From contig CAYWSJ010000035.1 in NCBI GenBank assembly GCA_964461045.1, positions 1-34,457 on the forward strand: a DNA stretch of 34,457 bases, given 5' to 3'. Origin of the DNA: JAGXLC01 sp964461045 (lineage in GTDB: Bacteria; Bacteroidota; Bacteroidia; Bacteroidales; UBA12077). The notes beneath the pieces were generated by a model. The model saw nothing but the letters and a program-made list of their open reading frames with translations, ran no database searches and had not been told where the DNA came from. The position numbers and the translations under genes were made by a program. Below are positions 16,937-25,250 of the stretch, in pieces (position 1 is the stretch's first letter; every line of letters begins with the position of its first letter).

Positions 16937-17821
16937 ATGAAAATGGCAACAAAAGAAACCAAAAGAACCAAAAGACGCTTAAGGAGTTCTTACCTGACCT
17001 CTGTAATAAGTATCTCACTGGTGCTCTTTATGTTGGGTGTCCTTGGTATTTTGGTCTTAAATGCCAAACGGCTTTCTGAATATGTGAAAGAGAACATAGG
17101 ATTTTCGATTATTCTGAAAGAAGGAGTGAAAGAAGTTGATATTATCAGGCTTCAAAAAAATCTTGATGCAACCCATTACGTAAAATCTACAGAATATATA
17201 ACCAAAAAAGAGGCAGCAGAAGAACTGAGAAAAGAATTAGGAGAAAATTTTATAGAGTTTCTTGGGTACAATCCTTTGCTTGCTTCCATTGATGTTCATC
17301 TGCATGCACAATATGCCAATCCAAAAAGTATAAACCAGATTAAAAAGGATCTCCAACGTTACGATCAGATTAAAGAGGTGTTTTACCAAAAAGATTTGGT
17401 GGAATTGGTGAACCAGAATATTGAGAAGATCGGGCTAATTTTATTGGCATTTAGCGCTTTGCTTTTTCTTATTGCCGTTGCCTTAATTAACAACACCATT
17501 CGACTATCAGTCTATTCGAAAAGATTTATTATAAATACAATGCAGCTTGTAGGGGCTACTAAGGGTTTTATAAGAAGACCTTTTATTTATAAAGGCATTC
17601 TTCATGGTATTTATGCTTCTTTGATATCCATTGGACTGCTGATAGGGATGGTTTACCTGATCCAGAATGAATTTGACAGGATCATTTCATTGAAGGAATA
17701 CGAAATTCTAGGGATATTGTTTGGAATGGTGCTGCTTATAGGGATTATAATTAACTGGATATCAACATTTTTTGCTGTCAATAAATTTTTAAAGATCAAA
17801 GTCGACAAATTATATTACTAA
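16937..17821 (+). CDS. ftsX: Cell division protein FtsX (294 aa)
   Basis: FtsX is the membrane part of the FtsEX complex, which controls peptidoglycan hydrolases at the division site. A basic N-terminus is followed by membrane helix 1 (about 21-42), an extracytoplasmic domain (about 45-160), helix 2 (165-186), helix 3 (220-243) and helix 4 (256-280). The segment MQLVGATKGFIRRPFIYKG between helices 2 and 3 is the FtsX signature that meets FtsE. An alternative ATG lies two codons in. ftsE is not adjacent, which is usual in Bacteroidota. It heads the unit ftsX-DUF3098-uppP-truB-queA. A near-consensus -7 box (TATCTTAG, 16917-16924) precedes it. Confidence 0.95.
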   Translation: MKMATKETKRTKRRLRSSYLTSVISISLVLFMLGVLGILVLNAKRLSEYVKENIGFSIILKEGVKEVDIIRLQKNLDATHYVKSTEYITKKEAAEELRKELGENFIEFLGYNPLLASIDVHLHAQYANPKSINQIKKDLQRYDQIKEVFYQKDLVELVNQNIEKIGLILLAFSALLFLIAVALINNTIRLSVYSKRFIINTMQLVGATKGFIRRPFIYKGILHGIYASLISIGLLIGMVYLIQNEFDRIISLKEYEILGILFGMVLLIGIIINWISTFFAVNKFLKIKVDKLYY

Positions 17822-17832
17822 AATTAATAGTT

Positions 17833-18090
17833 ATGGCTAAGAAGAGTGATGTTAAAGATAAGTTCGCTATTGGAAAAGAAAATTTCAAATTATTGGCTAT
17901 TGGTTTTGTCATCATTGTAATAGGTTTTATTTTGATGATAGGAGGAAAGGCAGAAAGTCCGGAGGTATTTAATGATGCAATTTTTAGTTTCAGGCGTATT
18001 ACCCTGGCTCCGATTGTAGTTTTAATAGGTTTTGCCTTTGAAATTTATGCCATAATGAAAAAGCCAAAAGAAGAGAACGAAAGTCAATAA
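17833..18090 (+). CDS. DUF3098 small membrane protein (85 aa)
   Basis: Two membrane helices (about 18-37 and 56-74) are joined by a short loop containing Phe-Arg-Arg, with charged ends (Lys-rich start, Lys/Glu-rich end). The order and size match DUF3098, a family found in Bacteroidota almost always between ftsX and uppP. It begins 11 bases after ftsX and ends 20 bases before uppP, so the three are one transcript. An envelope or division role is inferred from this position only. Confidence 0.9.
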   Translation: MAKKSDVKDKFAIGKENFKLLAIGFVIIVIGFILMIGGKAESPEVFNDAIFSFRRITLAPIVVLIGFAFEIYAIMKKPKEENESQ

Positions 18091-18110
18091 TTGTTTAACC
18101 CCTTTCATTT

Positions 18111-18896
18111 ATGTCATGGTTTGAAGCATTAATCCTTGGAATAATCCAGGGATTAACTGAATTTTTGCCTATCAGCAGCAGCGGGCACCTTGAAATAGGT
18201 AAAGTTTTATTAGATTCTGGTGTTGAAAAAAGTATGACTTTTACAGTTGTTGTTCACGGAGCAACTGTTTTAAGTATTTTATTTGTCTTCTGGAAAGATA
18301 TTTATAAGTTGATTAAAGAGGTTTTCTCATTCCGCTGGAATTCGTCGAATCAATATACAGCAAAGTTGCTGTTATCTATGTTGCCTGTGCTTGTTGTAGG
18401 ATTGTTTTTTAAAGAAGATGTAGAGTCTTTGTTTACGGGTAATCTTGTTTTAGTTGGCTCTATGTTGCTTGTTACTGCATTATTGCTTGCTTTTACTTAC
18501 TTTTTTAAAGCCAAAGAGCGAAAAGTAAATTTTTTCCACTCAGTTATTATTGGTATATCCCAGGCTTTTGCTGTTCTTCCGGGAATATCAAGATCGGGAG
18601 CAACTATATCAACAGCTTTGCTGCTTGGTGTGAGGAGAGAAGAAGCTACGCGTTTTTCTTTTTTAATGGTTATTATACCAATAATAGGAGCCAATTTCAA
18701 AGATCTGGCAGACAAGGATCTTTCCGCTGGGGTCGAAATTGGGATTTTACCTTTGGCTATAGGTTTTCTGGCGGCTTTTCTTTCAGGGTTGCTTGCCTGT
18801 AAATGGATGATAAAAATAGTTAATCGCGGAAATTTAATTTATTTTGTGTTTTATTGCCTAATCATCGGTTTGCTGGCAATATTTCTTGGACATTAA
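18111..18896 (+). CDS. uppP: Undecaprenyl-diphosphatase UppP/BacA (261 aa)
   Basis: This integral membrane enzyme dephosphorylates undecaprenyl pyrophosphate, recycling the lipid carrier for peptidoglycan and other envelope polymers. Both catalytic segments are present: GLTEFLPISSSGHL at 14-27 (with Glu17 and His26) and PGISRSGAT at 157-165 (with Arg161). About eight hydrophobic helices fill the rest. Length is typical. The gene sits in the ftsX block, 13 bases before truB. Confidence 0.97.
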   Translation: MSWFEALILGIIQGLTEFLPISSSGHLEIGKVLLDSGVEKSMTFTVVVHGATVLSILFVFWKDIYKLIKEVFSFRWNSSNQYTAKLLLSMLPVLVVGLFFKEDVESLFTGNLVLVGSMLLVTALLLAFTYFFKAKERKVNFFHSVIIGISQAFAVLPGISRSGATISTALLLGVRREEATRFSFLMVIIPIIGANFKDLADKDLSAGVEIGILPLAIGFLAAFLSGLLACKWMIKIVNRGNLIYFVFYCLIIGLLAIFLGH

Positions 18897-18909
18897 CGTA
18901 TTTTAAATA

Positions 18910-19635
18910 ATGGATAAGCAAAGTTTTAATGATTTTAATGATTTCATTAAAGGGCAGATTTTGTTAATGGACAAACCCTTATTTTGGACATCTTTTGACG
19001 TTGTTAAAAAAGTAAAAAGGGTATTGGAAAGAAAACTTAAGGAGAAAAGTACAGAACAAAAAAGGATCAAGGTCGGACATGCCGGAACTCTGGATCCGCT
19101 GGCTGATGGGCTGGTGGTTCTGGCCACCGGGAAAAAAACAAAAGAGCTTCATCATCTGCAAACCCATGACAAAAAATACCGTGCAGTAATAGAACTAGGG
19201 AAAACAACACCTTCATATGATCTGGAAACTCAATATGATGAAATACGGCCTTATGAATTTATTACAAGAGATAAGGTTGAAACTGTAATTTCAGAATTTA
19301 TTGGAGAAACTAAGCAATATCCTCCTGTATATTCAGCAAAAAGAGTCAACGGAAAAAGAGCTTATCATTCTGCCCGGGCCGGAGAAAAAATAGAGATGAA
19401 ACCAAACCTTGTCCGTATAGATTCTATTGAAATAGAAGATTTTGATCTGCCCTTAATTACATTGTATATTTCATGCGGAAAAGGAACATACGTGCGTTCG
19501 CTGGTTAATGATATAGGAAACAAGCTAAATACAGGAGCTCATCTTGTAGGATTAACGCGCACACAAATAGGTCTATATGATATAAATAATGCGGAATCTG
19601 TTAAAAAGTTTGAAGAAAAAATACGATATTTGTAA
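18910..19635 (+). CDS. truB: tRNA pseudouridine(55) synthase TruB (241 aa)
   Basis: TruB makes pseudouridine at position 55 in the T loop of tRNAs. The catalytic Asp62 lies in HAGTLDPLADG (57-67), and the YPPVYSAKRVNGKRAY segment near 137-152 and SCGKGTYVRSL near 189-199 are further family marks. An N-terminal run of about 15 residues precedes the usual GQILLMDKP start. There is no full C-terminal PUA domain, which fits the short Bacteroidota form. It is followed 63 bases later by queA, another tRNA-modification gene. Confidence 0.97.
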   Translation: MDKQSFNDFNDFIKGQILLMDKPLFWTSFDVVKKVKRVLERKLKEKSTEQKRIKVGHAGTLDPLADGLVVLATGKKTKELHHLQTHDKKYRAVIELGKTTPSYDLETQYDEIRPYEFITRDKVETVISEFIGETKQYPPVYSAKRVNGKRAYHSARAGEKIEMKPNLVRIDSIEIEDFDLPLITLYISCGKGTYVRSLVNDIGNKLNTGAHLVGLTRTQIGLYDINNAESVKKFEEKIRYL

Positions 19636-19647
19636 CCAATCAAAAAA

Positions 19648-19667
19648 TGCCCCGTATAAGGGGGGCA
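19648..19667. other. Hairpin between truB and queA
   Basis: A 6-bp GC-rich stem (TGCCCC 19648-19653 with GGGGCA 19662-19667) encloses an 8-base loop. On the plus strand it has no T run behind it; on the minus strand six T follow. It is therefore a poor terminator for truB, but may slow transcription or protect an mRNA end between truB and queA. Confidence 0.45.
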
Positions 19668-19698
19668 CAATGTTTAACACTTAAAAGAAACCAGATTA

Positions 19699-20763
19699 AT
19701 GAAGTTATCGCAGTTTAAGTATAAATTGCCCGAAGAATTAATTGCTCTTTATCCAGCCAAGAACAGAGATGAGTCCAGGTTGATGGTCCTGCACAAAAAT
19801 AGCGGAAAAATAGAACATCGTGTTTTTAAGGACATCGTGGAATATTTCAACGAGAAAGATATAATTGTATTTAACAACACGAAAGTTTTTCCTGCCCGTT
19901 TATATGGTAATAAGGAGAAGACCGGGGCTAAGATTGAAGTTTTTTTATTGCGGGAATTAAACCAGGACCAAAGATTATGGGATGTATTGGTTGATCCGGC
20001 AAGAAAGATCCGTATAGGAAATAAACTTTATTTTGGGGATGAGGAGAAAGGTGAGACCCTTGTTGCTGAGGTAATTGATAATACCACATCTCGTGGCAGA
20101 ACGCTTAGGTTTTTGTTTGATGGTGAATATGAAGAGTTTAAGAAAACACTTTACAATCTTGGTGAAACCCCACTGCCAAAATTTATTAAAAGAGAAGTTG
20201 AGCCGGAAGATAAAGAAAGGTATCAGACACTTTATGCAAAACATGAAGGGGCTGTTGCTGCGCCTACTGCAGGAATGCACTTCAGTAAGATTTTATTGAA
20301 AAAACTCGAAATTGTTGGGGTTAATTTTGCAGAGATAACATTGCATGTTGGCTTAGGCAATTTTAATAATGTCGACGTTGAAGATCTGACCAAGCACAAA
20401 ATGGATTCCGAAAAAATAAATATTTCTGAAGAAGCTGCTCAGAAAGTGAATGAGGCGAAAGATAACAAAAGGAATGTTTGTGTGGTGGGAACAACCGTGT
20501 TGAGAACCCTTGAATCTTCTGTTTCAACTACAAAAAGACTTAAGCCCTATGATGGCTGGACCAAGAAGTTTATCTTCCCACCTTATGAAGTTCAAATACC
20601 TAATATGATGATCTCAAATTTTCATCTTCCAAAGTCTATTCCTTTGATGATGGTATCTGCTTTTGGTGGTTATGATGAAGTAATGAATGCTTATAAAGAA
20701 GCCATTAAAGAGAAATATAGGTTTGGAACATACGGAGATGCTTTGTTAATTATTGATGACTAA
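19699..20763 (+). CDS. queA: S-adenosylmethionine:tRNA ribosyltransferase-isomerase QueA (354 aa)
   Basis: QueA transfers the ribosyl part of SAM onto preQ1 in tRNA to give epoxyqueuosine, the next-to-last step of queuosine synthesis. The start (MKLSQFKYKLPEELIALYPA), NNTKVFPARLYG near 55-66, AAPTAGMHFS near 187-196, LHVGLGNF near 214-221 and the end segment FHLPKSIPLMMVSAFGG all match the family. Length is slightly above E. coli QueA, as usual for Bacteroidota. It is the last gene of the ftsX block and is followed by a bidirectional terminator. Confidence 0.97.
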   Translation: MKLSQFKYKLPEELIALYPAKNRDESRLMVLHKNSGKIEHRVFKDIVEYFNEKDIIVFNNTKVFPARLYGNKEKTGAKIEVFLLRELNQDQRLWDVLVDPARKIRIGNKLYFGDEEKGETLVAEVIDNTTSRGRTLRFLFDGEYEEFKKTLYNLGETPLPKFIKREVEPEDKERYQTLYAKHEGAVAAPTAGMHFSKILLKKLEIVGVNFAEITLHVGLGNFNNVDVEDLTKHKMDSEKINISEEAAQKVNEAKDNKRNVCVVGTTVLRTLESSVSTTKRLKPYDGWTKKFIFPPYEVQIPNMMISNFHLPKSIPLMMVSAFGGYDEVMNAYKEAIKEKYRFGTYGDALLIIDD

Positions 20764-20787
20764 CTTATAAAGCAAAAATTTTCGGGT

Positions 20788-20823
20788 AAAAATAGCGGAG
20801 TAAATAATTATTCCGCTATTTTT
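20788..20823. terminator. Bidirectional terminator between queA and the uracil-DNA glycosylase gene
   Basis: A perfect 12-bp inverted repeat (20788-20799 with 20812-20823) with a 12-base loop has A/T tracts built into both outer ends, so it can work for either strand. The last few codons and stop of the minus-strand glycosylase lie inside the right arm. Confidence 0.85.
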
Positions 20824-21376
20824 CTATCATTGCAACTATCTTCTTAAAATCTTCTTTTATAAATTTTCGAAAGGAGGGATTACGAAATACAGAAGCCGGA
20901 TGATAAGTGGTCATCATTTTACGTCCTTTATAATCAAACCATTTCCCATGTGTTTCTCCCATTTTTACCACTTCTCCGGTAAAACTTTTATAAGCTGTTA
21001 ATCCCAATAAAACGATTACATCCGGATTAAGATATTCAATTTGTTTTTCCAGGTAGGGAAAACAGGTTTTAATTTCCTGTTTGTGAGGGATCCTGTTTTT
21101 TGGGGGCCTGCACTTTACAATATTAGCTATGAATACGTTTTTTTTCCTTGAAAATCCTTCTTCTTCCAGTAATTGATCGAGGAGCTTGCCTGCCCTACCC
21201 ACAAAAGGTCTTCCCAGTTCATCTTCCTTTGCTCCCGGGCCTTCTCCAATTATAAGAATTTTTGCCTTTTCATTGCCTTCTCCAAATACTGCATTTTGTC
21301 TTGTTTCATGAAGGGGACATGAAGTACACGATTGTACTTTTGTTTTTAGTTTTTTCCAGGTGTCTGTTTTATTCAT
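20816..21376 (-). CDS. Family 4 uracil-DNA glycosylase with [4Fe-4S] cluster (186 aa)
   Basis: It removes uracil arising from cytosine deamination in DNA. The four cluster cysteines are Cys17, Cys20, Cys89 and Cys105, with spacing typical of family 4 (UDGa, type 4). The active-site motif GEGPGAKEDELGRPFVGRAG begins at 44, and the second motif with His159-Pro160 is in TTYHPASVFRNP. Family 4 enzymes are best known from thermophiles but are common in Bacteroidota. It follows the 2-hydroxyacid dehydrogenase gene by 11 bases and is likely co-transcribed with it. Confidence 0.95.
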   Translation of the reverse strand: MNKTDTWKKLKTKVQSCTSCPLHETRQNAVFGEGNEKAKILIIGEGPGAKEDELGRPFVGRAGKLLDQLLEEEGFSRKKNVFIANIVKCRPPKNRIPHKQEIKTCFPYLEKQIEYLNPDVIVLLGLTAYKSFTGEVVKMGETHGKWFDYKGRKMMTTYHPASVFRNPSFRKFIKEDFKKIVAMIEK

Positions 21377-21387
21377 GAATTATTTTT

Positions 21388-22332
21388 TTATTCTACTTTA
21401 TTAATTGGAGAACCATTGATCCACTGTTCTATGTTTTCTGTCACAATTTTTCCTCTCCTTTTTATCGCTTCTTTTGTTGCGAATCCAATATGGGGCAAAA
21501 GCAATGTATTGGGAGCTGACAACAGCGGGTGGTCCTTCTTTATTGGTGGCTCTTGTTCATACACATCTATGGCTGCTCCGGCAATTCTTTTTTCTTGCAG
21601 AGCTTTCGAAAGGCTTTCATAATCTACAACAGGGCCTCTGGCAGTGTTAATCAGAATCGCTGAAGGTTTCATCAGATTTAATTCTTTCTGACTTATTAAT
21701 CTTTTTGTTTTTTCTGTCAGAGGGATATGTATTGATATAATGTCACTTTCACTAAGAAGGTTTTCCAGTTCAGTATATTCGATACCCGGAATATTCTTAG
21801 GAGTTCTGCTGTATGCCAGAACACGGCACCCCAGGGTTTTGCCTGTTTCTGCTACTTTCTTCCCGATTCTTCCTGTTCCAATAATCCCCAGTGTTTTGCC
21901 AAATATTTCATTCCCCAGGAATCCCTGCCTGTCCTCTGAGCTTCTTAGTTTATCTTCATTCCATCTTATGTTTCTATATAGAGAAACGATCATGCCCAGA
22001 GTGAGTTCTGCTACAGAATGCACACTGTACTCTGCTGCATTCGATACGGTTATGTTGTTATTTCTGCAATACTCCATGTCGATATGATCCACTCCAGCAA
22101 AAGCAACAGATAGCATTTTTAGTTTGGGAATATTTTTTAAAACCTCCCTGTTTAAGGGAAGGTTGCTAATAATTATAATATCAGCATTTTTAGCTCTTGA
22201 AATTTTTTCAGAATCATCTTCCGGTTTTTGTTCAAAATAGGTGTATTGATGTCCTTTTTGTTTAAAATACTGAATTACGTCTTTTCTTTCTTCCTCGGTA
22301 AACCCGATAGGTTCAAGTTCAACAATATTCAT
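21388..22332 (-). CDS. D-isomer-specific 2-hydroxyacid dehydrogenase (314 aa)
   Basis: This NAD-dependent oxidoreductase belongs to the phosphoglycerate/glycerate/lactate dehydrogenase family. The Rossmann loop is GTGRIG at 152-157, and the catalytic triad is Arg232 (NTARGPVVD), Glu261 (DVYEQEPP) and His281 (LLPHIGFAT). There is no ACT regulatory domain, so it is the short form. Which 2-oxo acid it reduces (hydroxypyruvate, glyoxylate, phosphohydroxypyruvate) cannot be read from the sequence; serA partners such as serC are not nearby. It is the first gene of a two-gene unit with the uracil-DNA glycosylase. Confidence 0.93.
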   Translation of the reverse strand: MNIVELEPIGFTEEERKDVIQYFKQKGHQYTYFEQKPEDDSEKISRAKNADIIIISNLPLNREVLKNIPKLKMLSVAFAGVDHIDMEYCRNNNITVSNAAEYSVHSVAELTLGMIVSLYRNIRWNEDKLRSSEDRQGFLGNEIFGKTLGIIGTGRIGKKVAETGKTLGCRVLAYSRTPKNIPGIEYTELENLLSESDIISIHIPLTEKTKRLISQKELNLMKPSAILINTARGPVVDYESLSKALQEKRIAGAAIDVYEQEPPIKKDHPLLSAPNTLLLPHIGFATKEAIKRRGKIVTENIEQWINGSPINKVE

Positions 22333-22450
22333 GGGTTATATAATTTTCACATTACACATTGAGCTTCTGTTTAAAAGGCCAATCTTTAATCAGGTGTTAA
22401 GCCTCATTCAGGTTCTCTCTAATAGCAAACTTTATGGGGAAATAAAGATA

Positions 22451-22483
22451 AAAAAAAGAGAGAACTTTTGAAGCTCTCTCTTT
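22451..22483 (-). terminator. Terminator of the ribosomal operon after tsf
   Basis: A stem of 9 bp (AAAGAGAGA 22455-22463 with TCTCTCTTT 22475-22483) is followed on the minus strand by a run of T (complement of the A run from 22451). It lies 20 bases behind the tsf stop and closes the rplM-rpsI-rpsB-tsf unit. Confidence 0.85.
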
Positions 22484-22503
22484 AGCAAATATAAGGTTTT
22501 TTA

Positions 22504-23334
22504 TTACCCTTTCAGGGAATATCTTTTGTAATCAGTAACTGTTAATTCTTTGTCTGCTTCCTGCAGATATTGTTTAACAGATTTTTTACTCTCTTTGATA
22601 AACTCCTGGTTGAGCAATGTGTTTTCTTTCATATATTTACCAAGCTTACCCTGTGCAATTTTGTCCAGAAGATTATCTGGTTTGCCTTCAGATTTCGCCT
22701 GGTTTCTTCCTATTTCCAGTTCTTTTTCTACAATGTCCTGTGGAACACCATCTTTGTCAATAGCAACCGGATTCATAGCAGCAACCTGCATGGCGACATC
22801 TTTCCCTACCTGTTCGTCGATGTTTTCTTTGTTTAGCCCTATAATTGTTGCTAATTTGTTATCCATGTGAATGTAGTGAACCACTTTTGCAGCTTCCAGA
22901 AAATCATAATAAGAAAGTTGTAATTTTTCCCCAATGATACCAGTCTGCTCAACTACATTTTCTTCAACTGTTTTTCCGTTCAGATCAATTTTTTTAAGTT
23001 CGTCAAGATCTTTAGGTTGCTTTTCAACAGCAAGATCTAATATTTGATTGGCTAATTTGATGAAGTCATCATTCTTTGCCACAAAATCAGTTTCACAATT
23101 CAGCGAAAGAATAAAACCTTGTTTTTTGTCATCTGTAGTTTTCGCAAACACAACACCCTCTGTTGCTTCTCTGTCTGATCTTTTATTTGCAACTGCAATA
23201 CCTTTTTCTCTGATTATTTCAATTGCTTTGTCAAAATCACCTTCAGCTTCTGTCAGAGCCTTTTTGCAATCCATCATCCCGGCTCCTGTTTGTTTTCTAA
23301 GCTTGTTTACTTCTGATGCACTTATCTTGGTCAT
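22504..23334 (-). CDS. tsf: Translation elongation factor Ts (276 aa)
   Basis: EF-Ts exchanges GDP for GTP on EF-Tu. I start it at ATG 23334 because MTKISASEVNKLR is the usual N-terminus; an in-frame TTG two codons earlier is less likely. The UBA-like domain (about 1-50) contains LRKQTGAGMMDCKKAL. The core then carries ETDFVAKN near 81-88, where Asp and Phe insert near the nucleotide site of EF-Tu. The coiled-coil module and C-terminal DKELTVTDYKRYSLKG complete it. Length fits Bacteroidota. It follows rpsB by 26 bases, the standard order. Confidence 0.97.
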   Translation of the reverse strand: MTKISASEVNKLRKQTGAGMMDCKKALTEAEGDFDKAIEIIREKGIAVANKRSDREATEGVVFAKTTDDKKQGFILSLNCETDFVAKNDDFIKLANQILDLAVEKQPKDLDELKKIDLNGKTVEENVVEQTGIIGEKLQLSYYDFLEAAKVVHYIHMDNKLATIIGLNKENIDEQVGKDVAMQVAAMNPVAIDKDGVPQDIVEKELEIGRNQAKSEGKPDNLLDKIAQGKLGKYMKENTLLNQEFIKESKKSVKQYLQEADKELTVTDYKRYSLKG

Positions 23335-23360
23335 TTTCAAAATGAATTAAAATGTTTGAC

Positions 23361-24236
23361 TTATTTGTTTTCTTCTTCCTTATTTTCAGATTTTTCTTCT
23401 GATTCTCCGGCCTGCTTTTCTTCTTTGGCAGGAGCTTCTTTACTTGCTCTTGCGGAAGACTTTTTGGGCTTTGTTTTTTTAGCCTCTTCTCCGCCTTCTG
23501 CTTTCGGCTGTTTCTTTTTCTTTTCCTGTCCTTCTTTTTCCTTCTCTGCTTTTCTTTCTTCCAGTCCTTCTTTAACAGCTTCTGTAGTTTTCCCTATGAT
23601 GTATGAGATTGATTTTGAAGCATCATCATTAGCAGGAATTGGGAAATCAACAGATCCGGGATCTGAATTTGTATCAACCATTGCAAATACCGGGATGTTT
23701 AATTTCTGTGCTTCCCTCACAGCAATATGTTCTTTAAGTACATCCACAACAAAAATTGCTGCCGGCGGACGATTCATATTGGAAATACTTCCGAACGTTT
23801 TTTCAAGTTTGGCTCTTTGACGTTCAATTTGTAATCTTTCCCTCTTTGCTAGTTTGTTATAAGTACCATCGGCAAATCTTTTGTCAATAGTGGCCATCTT
23901 TTTGATGGTTCTTTTAATGGTTGGGAAATTAGTGAGCAAACCACCGGGCCATCTTTCGGTAATGTATGGCATAGAGGTTGGTTTTACTTTTTCAGCTACG
24001 ATTTCTTTAGCTTGTTTCTTTGTGGCAACAAACAATATTTTTCTTCCTGACTTGGCAATTTGGTGTAAGGCATTGCAAGCCTCGTTTAATTTAACAGCGG
24101 TTTTTTCCAGGTCAATTACATGGATTCCGCTTCTTTCCATGAATATATAGGGAGCCATTTTAGGATTCCATTTTCTTTTCAGGTGTCCAAAATGTACTCC
24201 GGCGTCTAATAGTTCATTAAAGGTTGCTGGATTCAT
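23361..24236 (-). CDS. rpsB: Ribosomal protein S2 with long charged C-terminal tail (291 aa)
   Basis: The first 230 or so residues are a complete S2: LLDAGVHFGHLKRKWNPKM at the start, ATKKQAKEIVAEKV, ITERWPGGLLTNF, DVLKEHIAVREAQKLNIPVFAMVDTNSDP and IPANDDASKSI. From about residue 235 there is a low-complexity tail of roughly 55 residues made mostly of Lys, Glu, Ala and Ser. E. coli S2 ends near 241, so the tail is extra. Tails of this kind occur in Bacteroidota S2; their function is not known to me. A 105-base structured spacer precedes it. Confidence 0.97.
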   Translation of the reverse strand: MNPATFNELLDAGVHFGHLKRKWNPKMAPYIFMERSGIHVIDLEKTAVKLNEACNALHQIAKSGRKILFVATKKQAKEIVAEKVKPTSMPYITERWPGGLLTNFPTIKRTIKKMATIDKRFADGTYNKLAKRERLQIERQRAKLEKTFGSISNMNRPPAAIFVVDVLKEHIAVREAQKLNIPVFAMVDTNSDPGSVDFPIPANDDASKSISYIIGKTTEAVKEGLEERKAEKEKEGQEKKKKQPKAEGGEEAKKTKPKKSSARASKEAPAKEEKQAGESEEKSENKEEENK

Positions 24237-24271
24237 AAATAATTTTTTTAACGTTTACATTCATTTTAATC

Positions 24272-24312
24272 AATTACCAGGTAGTTTCAAGCAAGTGAAA
24301 GTCTTGGTAATT
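24272..24312 (-). promoter_or_regulatory. Structured leader upstream of rpsB (candidate autoregulatory site)
   Basis: The spacer between rpsI and rpsB holds an imperfect hairpin: an outer perfect 8-bp stem (AATTACCA 24272-24279 with TGGTAATT 24305-24312) and an inner 5-bp stem (24285-24289 with 24296-24300). No T run follows on the minus strand, so it is not a terminator. Its position ahead of rpsB fits an S2-binding leader like that known ahead of rpsB in Gammaproteobacteria. That function is an inference. Confidence 0.4.
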
Positions 24313-24341
24313 TAGATACTAAACGGAATATTATATCAATA

Positions 24342-24728
24342 TTAACGTTTACTAAACTGAGTTTTCTTACGTGCTTTCGGTTGTCCGGGCTTTTTACGTT
24401 CAACCACTCTTGCGTCACGGGTTAAGAATCCTTCGGATTTAATTTTGTCCTTGAATTCGCTGTTGGCTTCAATCAGTGCTCTGGCAATACCATGTCTTAC
24501 AGATTCTGCCTGACCTTTCAGTCCACCACCTCTGATGTTTACCTGAATGTCATATTTCCCTTCTACTTCAACCGCTTTGATTGGTTGCTCAACAATGTAG
24601 CGCATATTGGGAGTAGGAAAATAATCTTTGTAATCTCTGTTGTTAACGGTAATATTGCCTTTGCCTTCGCTTAAATAAACCCGGGCAATAGCCTCTTTTC
24701 TTCTACCAATTGTGTTAATTCTTTCCAT
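24342..24728 (-). CDS. rpsI: Ribosomal protein S9 (128 aa)
   Basis: A complete S9: it opens with INTIGRRKEAIARVYLSEGKG, has the NIRGGGLKGQAESVRHGIARAL segment in the middle, and ends with the basic tail KKPGQPKARKKTQFSKR, whose final Ser-Lys-Arg reaches the P-site tRNA. Length is normal. Five bases separate it from rplM, so the two are coupled, as in nearly all bacteria. Confidence 0.98.
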   Translation of the reverse strand: MERINTIGRRKEAIARVYLSEGKGNITVNNRDYKDYFPTPNMRYIVEQPIKAVEVEGKYDIQVNIRGGGLKGQAESVRHGIARALIEANSEFKDKIKSEGFLTRDARVVERKKPGQPKARKKTQFSKR

Positions 24729-24733
24729 GCTTC

Positions 24734-25189
24734 TTATTTAATATCTTTTAAATTGATTTTCTTAGGTTTCTGAGCTTCATGCGGATGCTCTTCGCCTACA
24801 TAAGTAAAAAGATTTTTCTCTAATTTTCTTCCCAATCTGTTTTTTGGGAGCATTCCATGTACTGCTTTTTCAATGATCTTTGTCGGATCTTTTTCCATAA
24901 GATCTTTCGGCGTCCTTGTTCTTTTGCCTCCGGGATATCCGGTAAAATGAACATACTCTTTGTCTGTCCATTTCTTCCCGGTTAACCTGACCTTATCGCA
25001 ATTGATTACAATTACGTTATCACCACAATCTACATGTGGTGTAAATTCAGGTTTGTTCTTGCCTCTAATCATTTTTGCAACTTTTGAGGCCAGTCTTCCC
25101 AGAACTTCGTTTTTTGCGTCAACAAGGACCCATTCCTTTTTCGCATCTTCTTTTCGTAAAGAAATCGTTTTGTAACTGTTTGAATCCAC
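24734..25189 (-). CDS. rplM: Ribosomal protein L13 (151 aa)
   Basis: A complete L13 of the large subunit: WVLVDAKNEVLGRLASKVA, GKNKPEFTPHVDCGDNVIVIN, KWTDKEYVHFTGYPGG, and AVHGMLPKNRLGR are the family blocks. The start codon is GTG (25189); SYKTIS a few residues in matches Bacteroidota L13 N-termini and there is no better ATG. It heads the operon rplM-rpsI-rpsB-tsf, with a promoter about 60 bases upstream. Confidence 0.98.
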   Translation of the reverse strand: MDSNSYKTISLRKEDAKKEWVLVDAKNEVLGRLASKVAKMIRGKNKPEFTPHVDCGDNVIVINCDKVRLTGKKWTDKEYVHFTGYPGGKRTRTPKDLMEKDPTKIIEKAVHGMLPKNRLGRKLEKNLFTYVGEEHPHEAQKPKKINLKDIK

Positions 25190-25250
25190 GTTAAGTCCTA
25201 ACTTTTTAATTATTAATTAATTACAATAAGCTTTCCGCTTTTGCAGGTTG

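Noticed and set aside
22486..22493. A TATATTTG box on the minus strand between tsf and its terminator
   Set aside because: It perfectly fits the -7 consensus but has no -33 partner, and it would fire straight into the tsf terminator hairpin at 22451-22483. Probably chance in AT-rich DNA.
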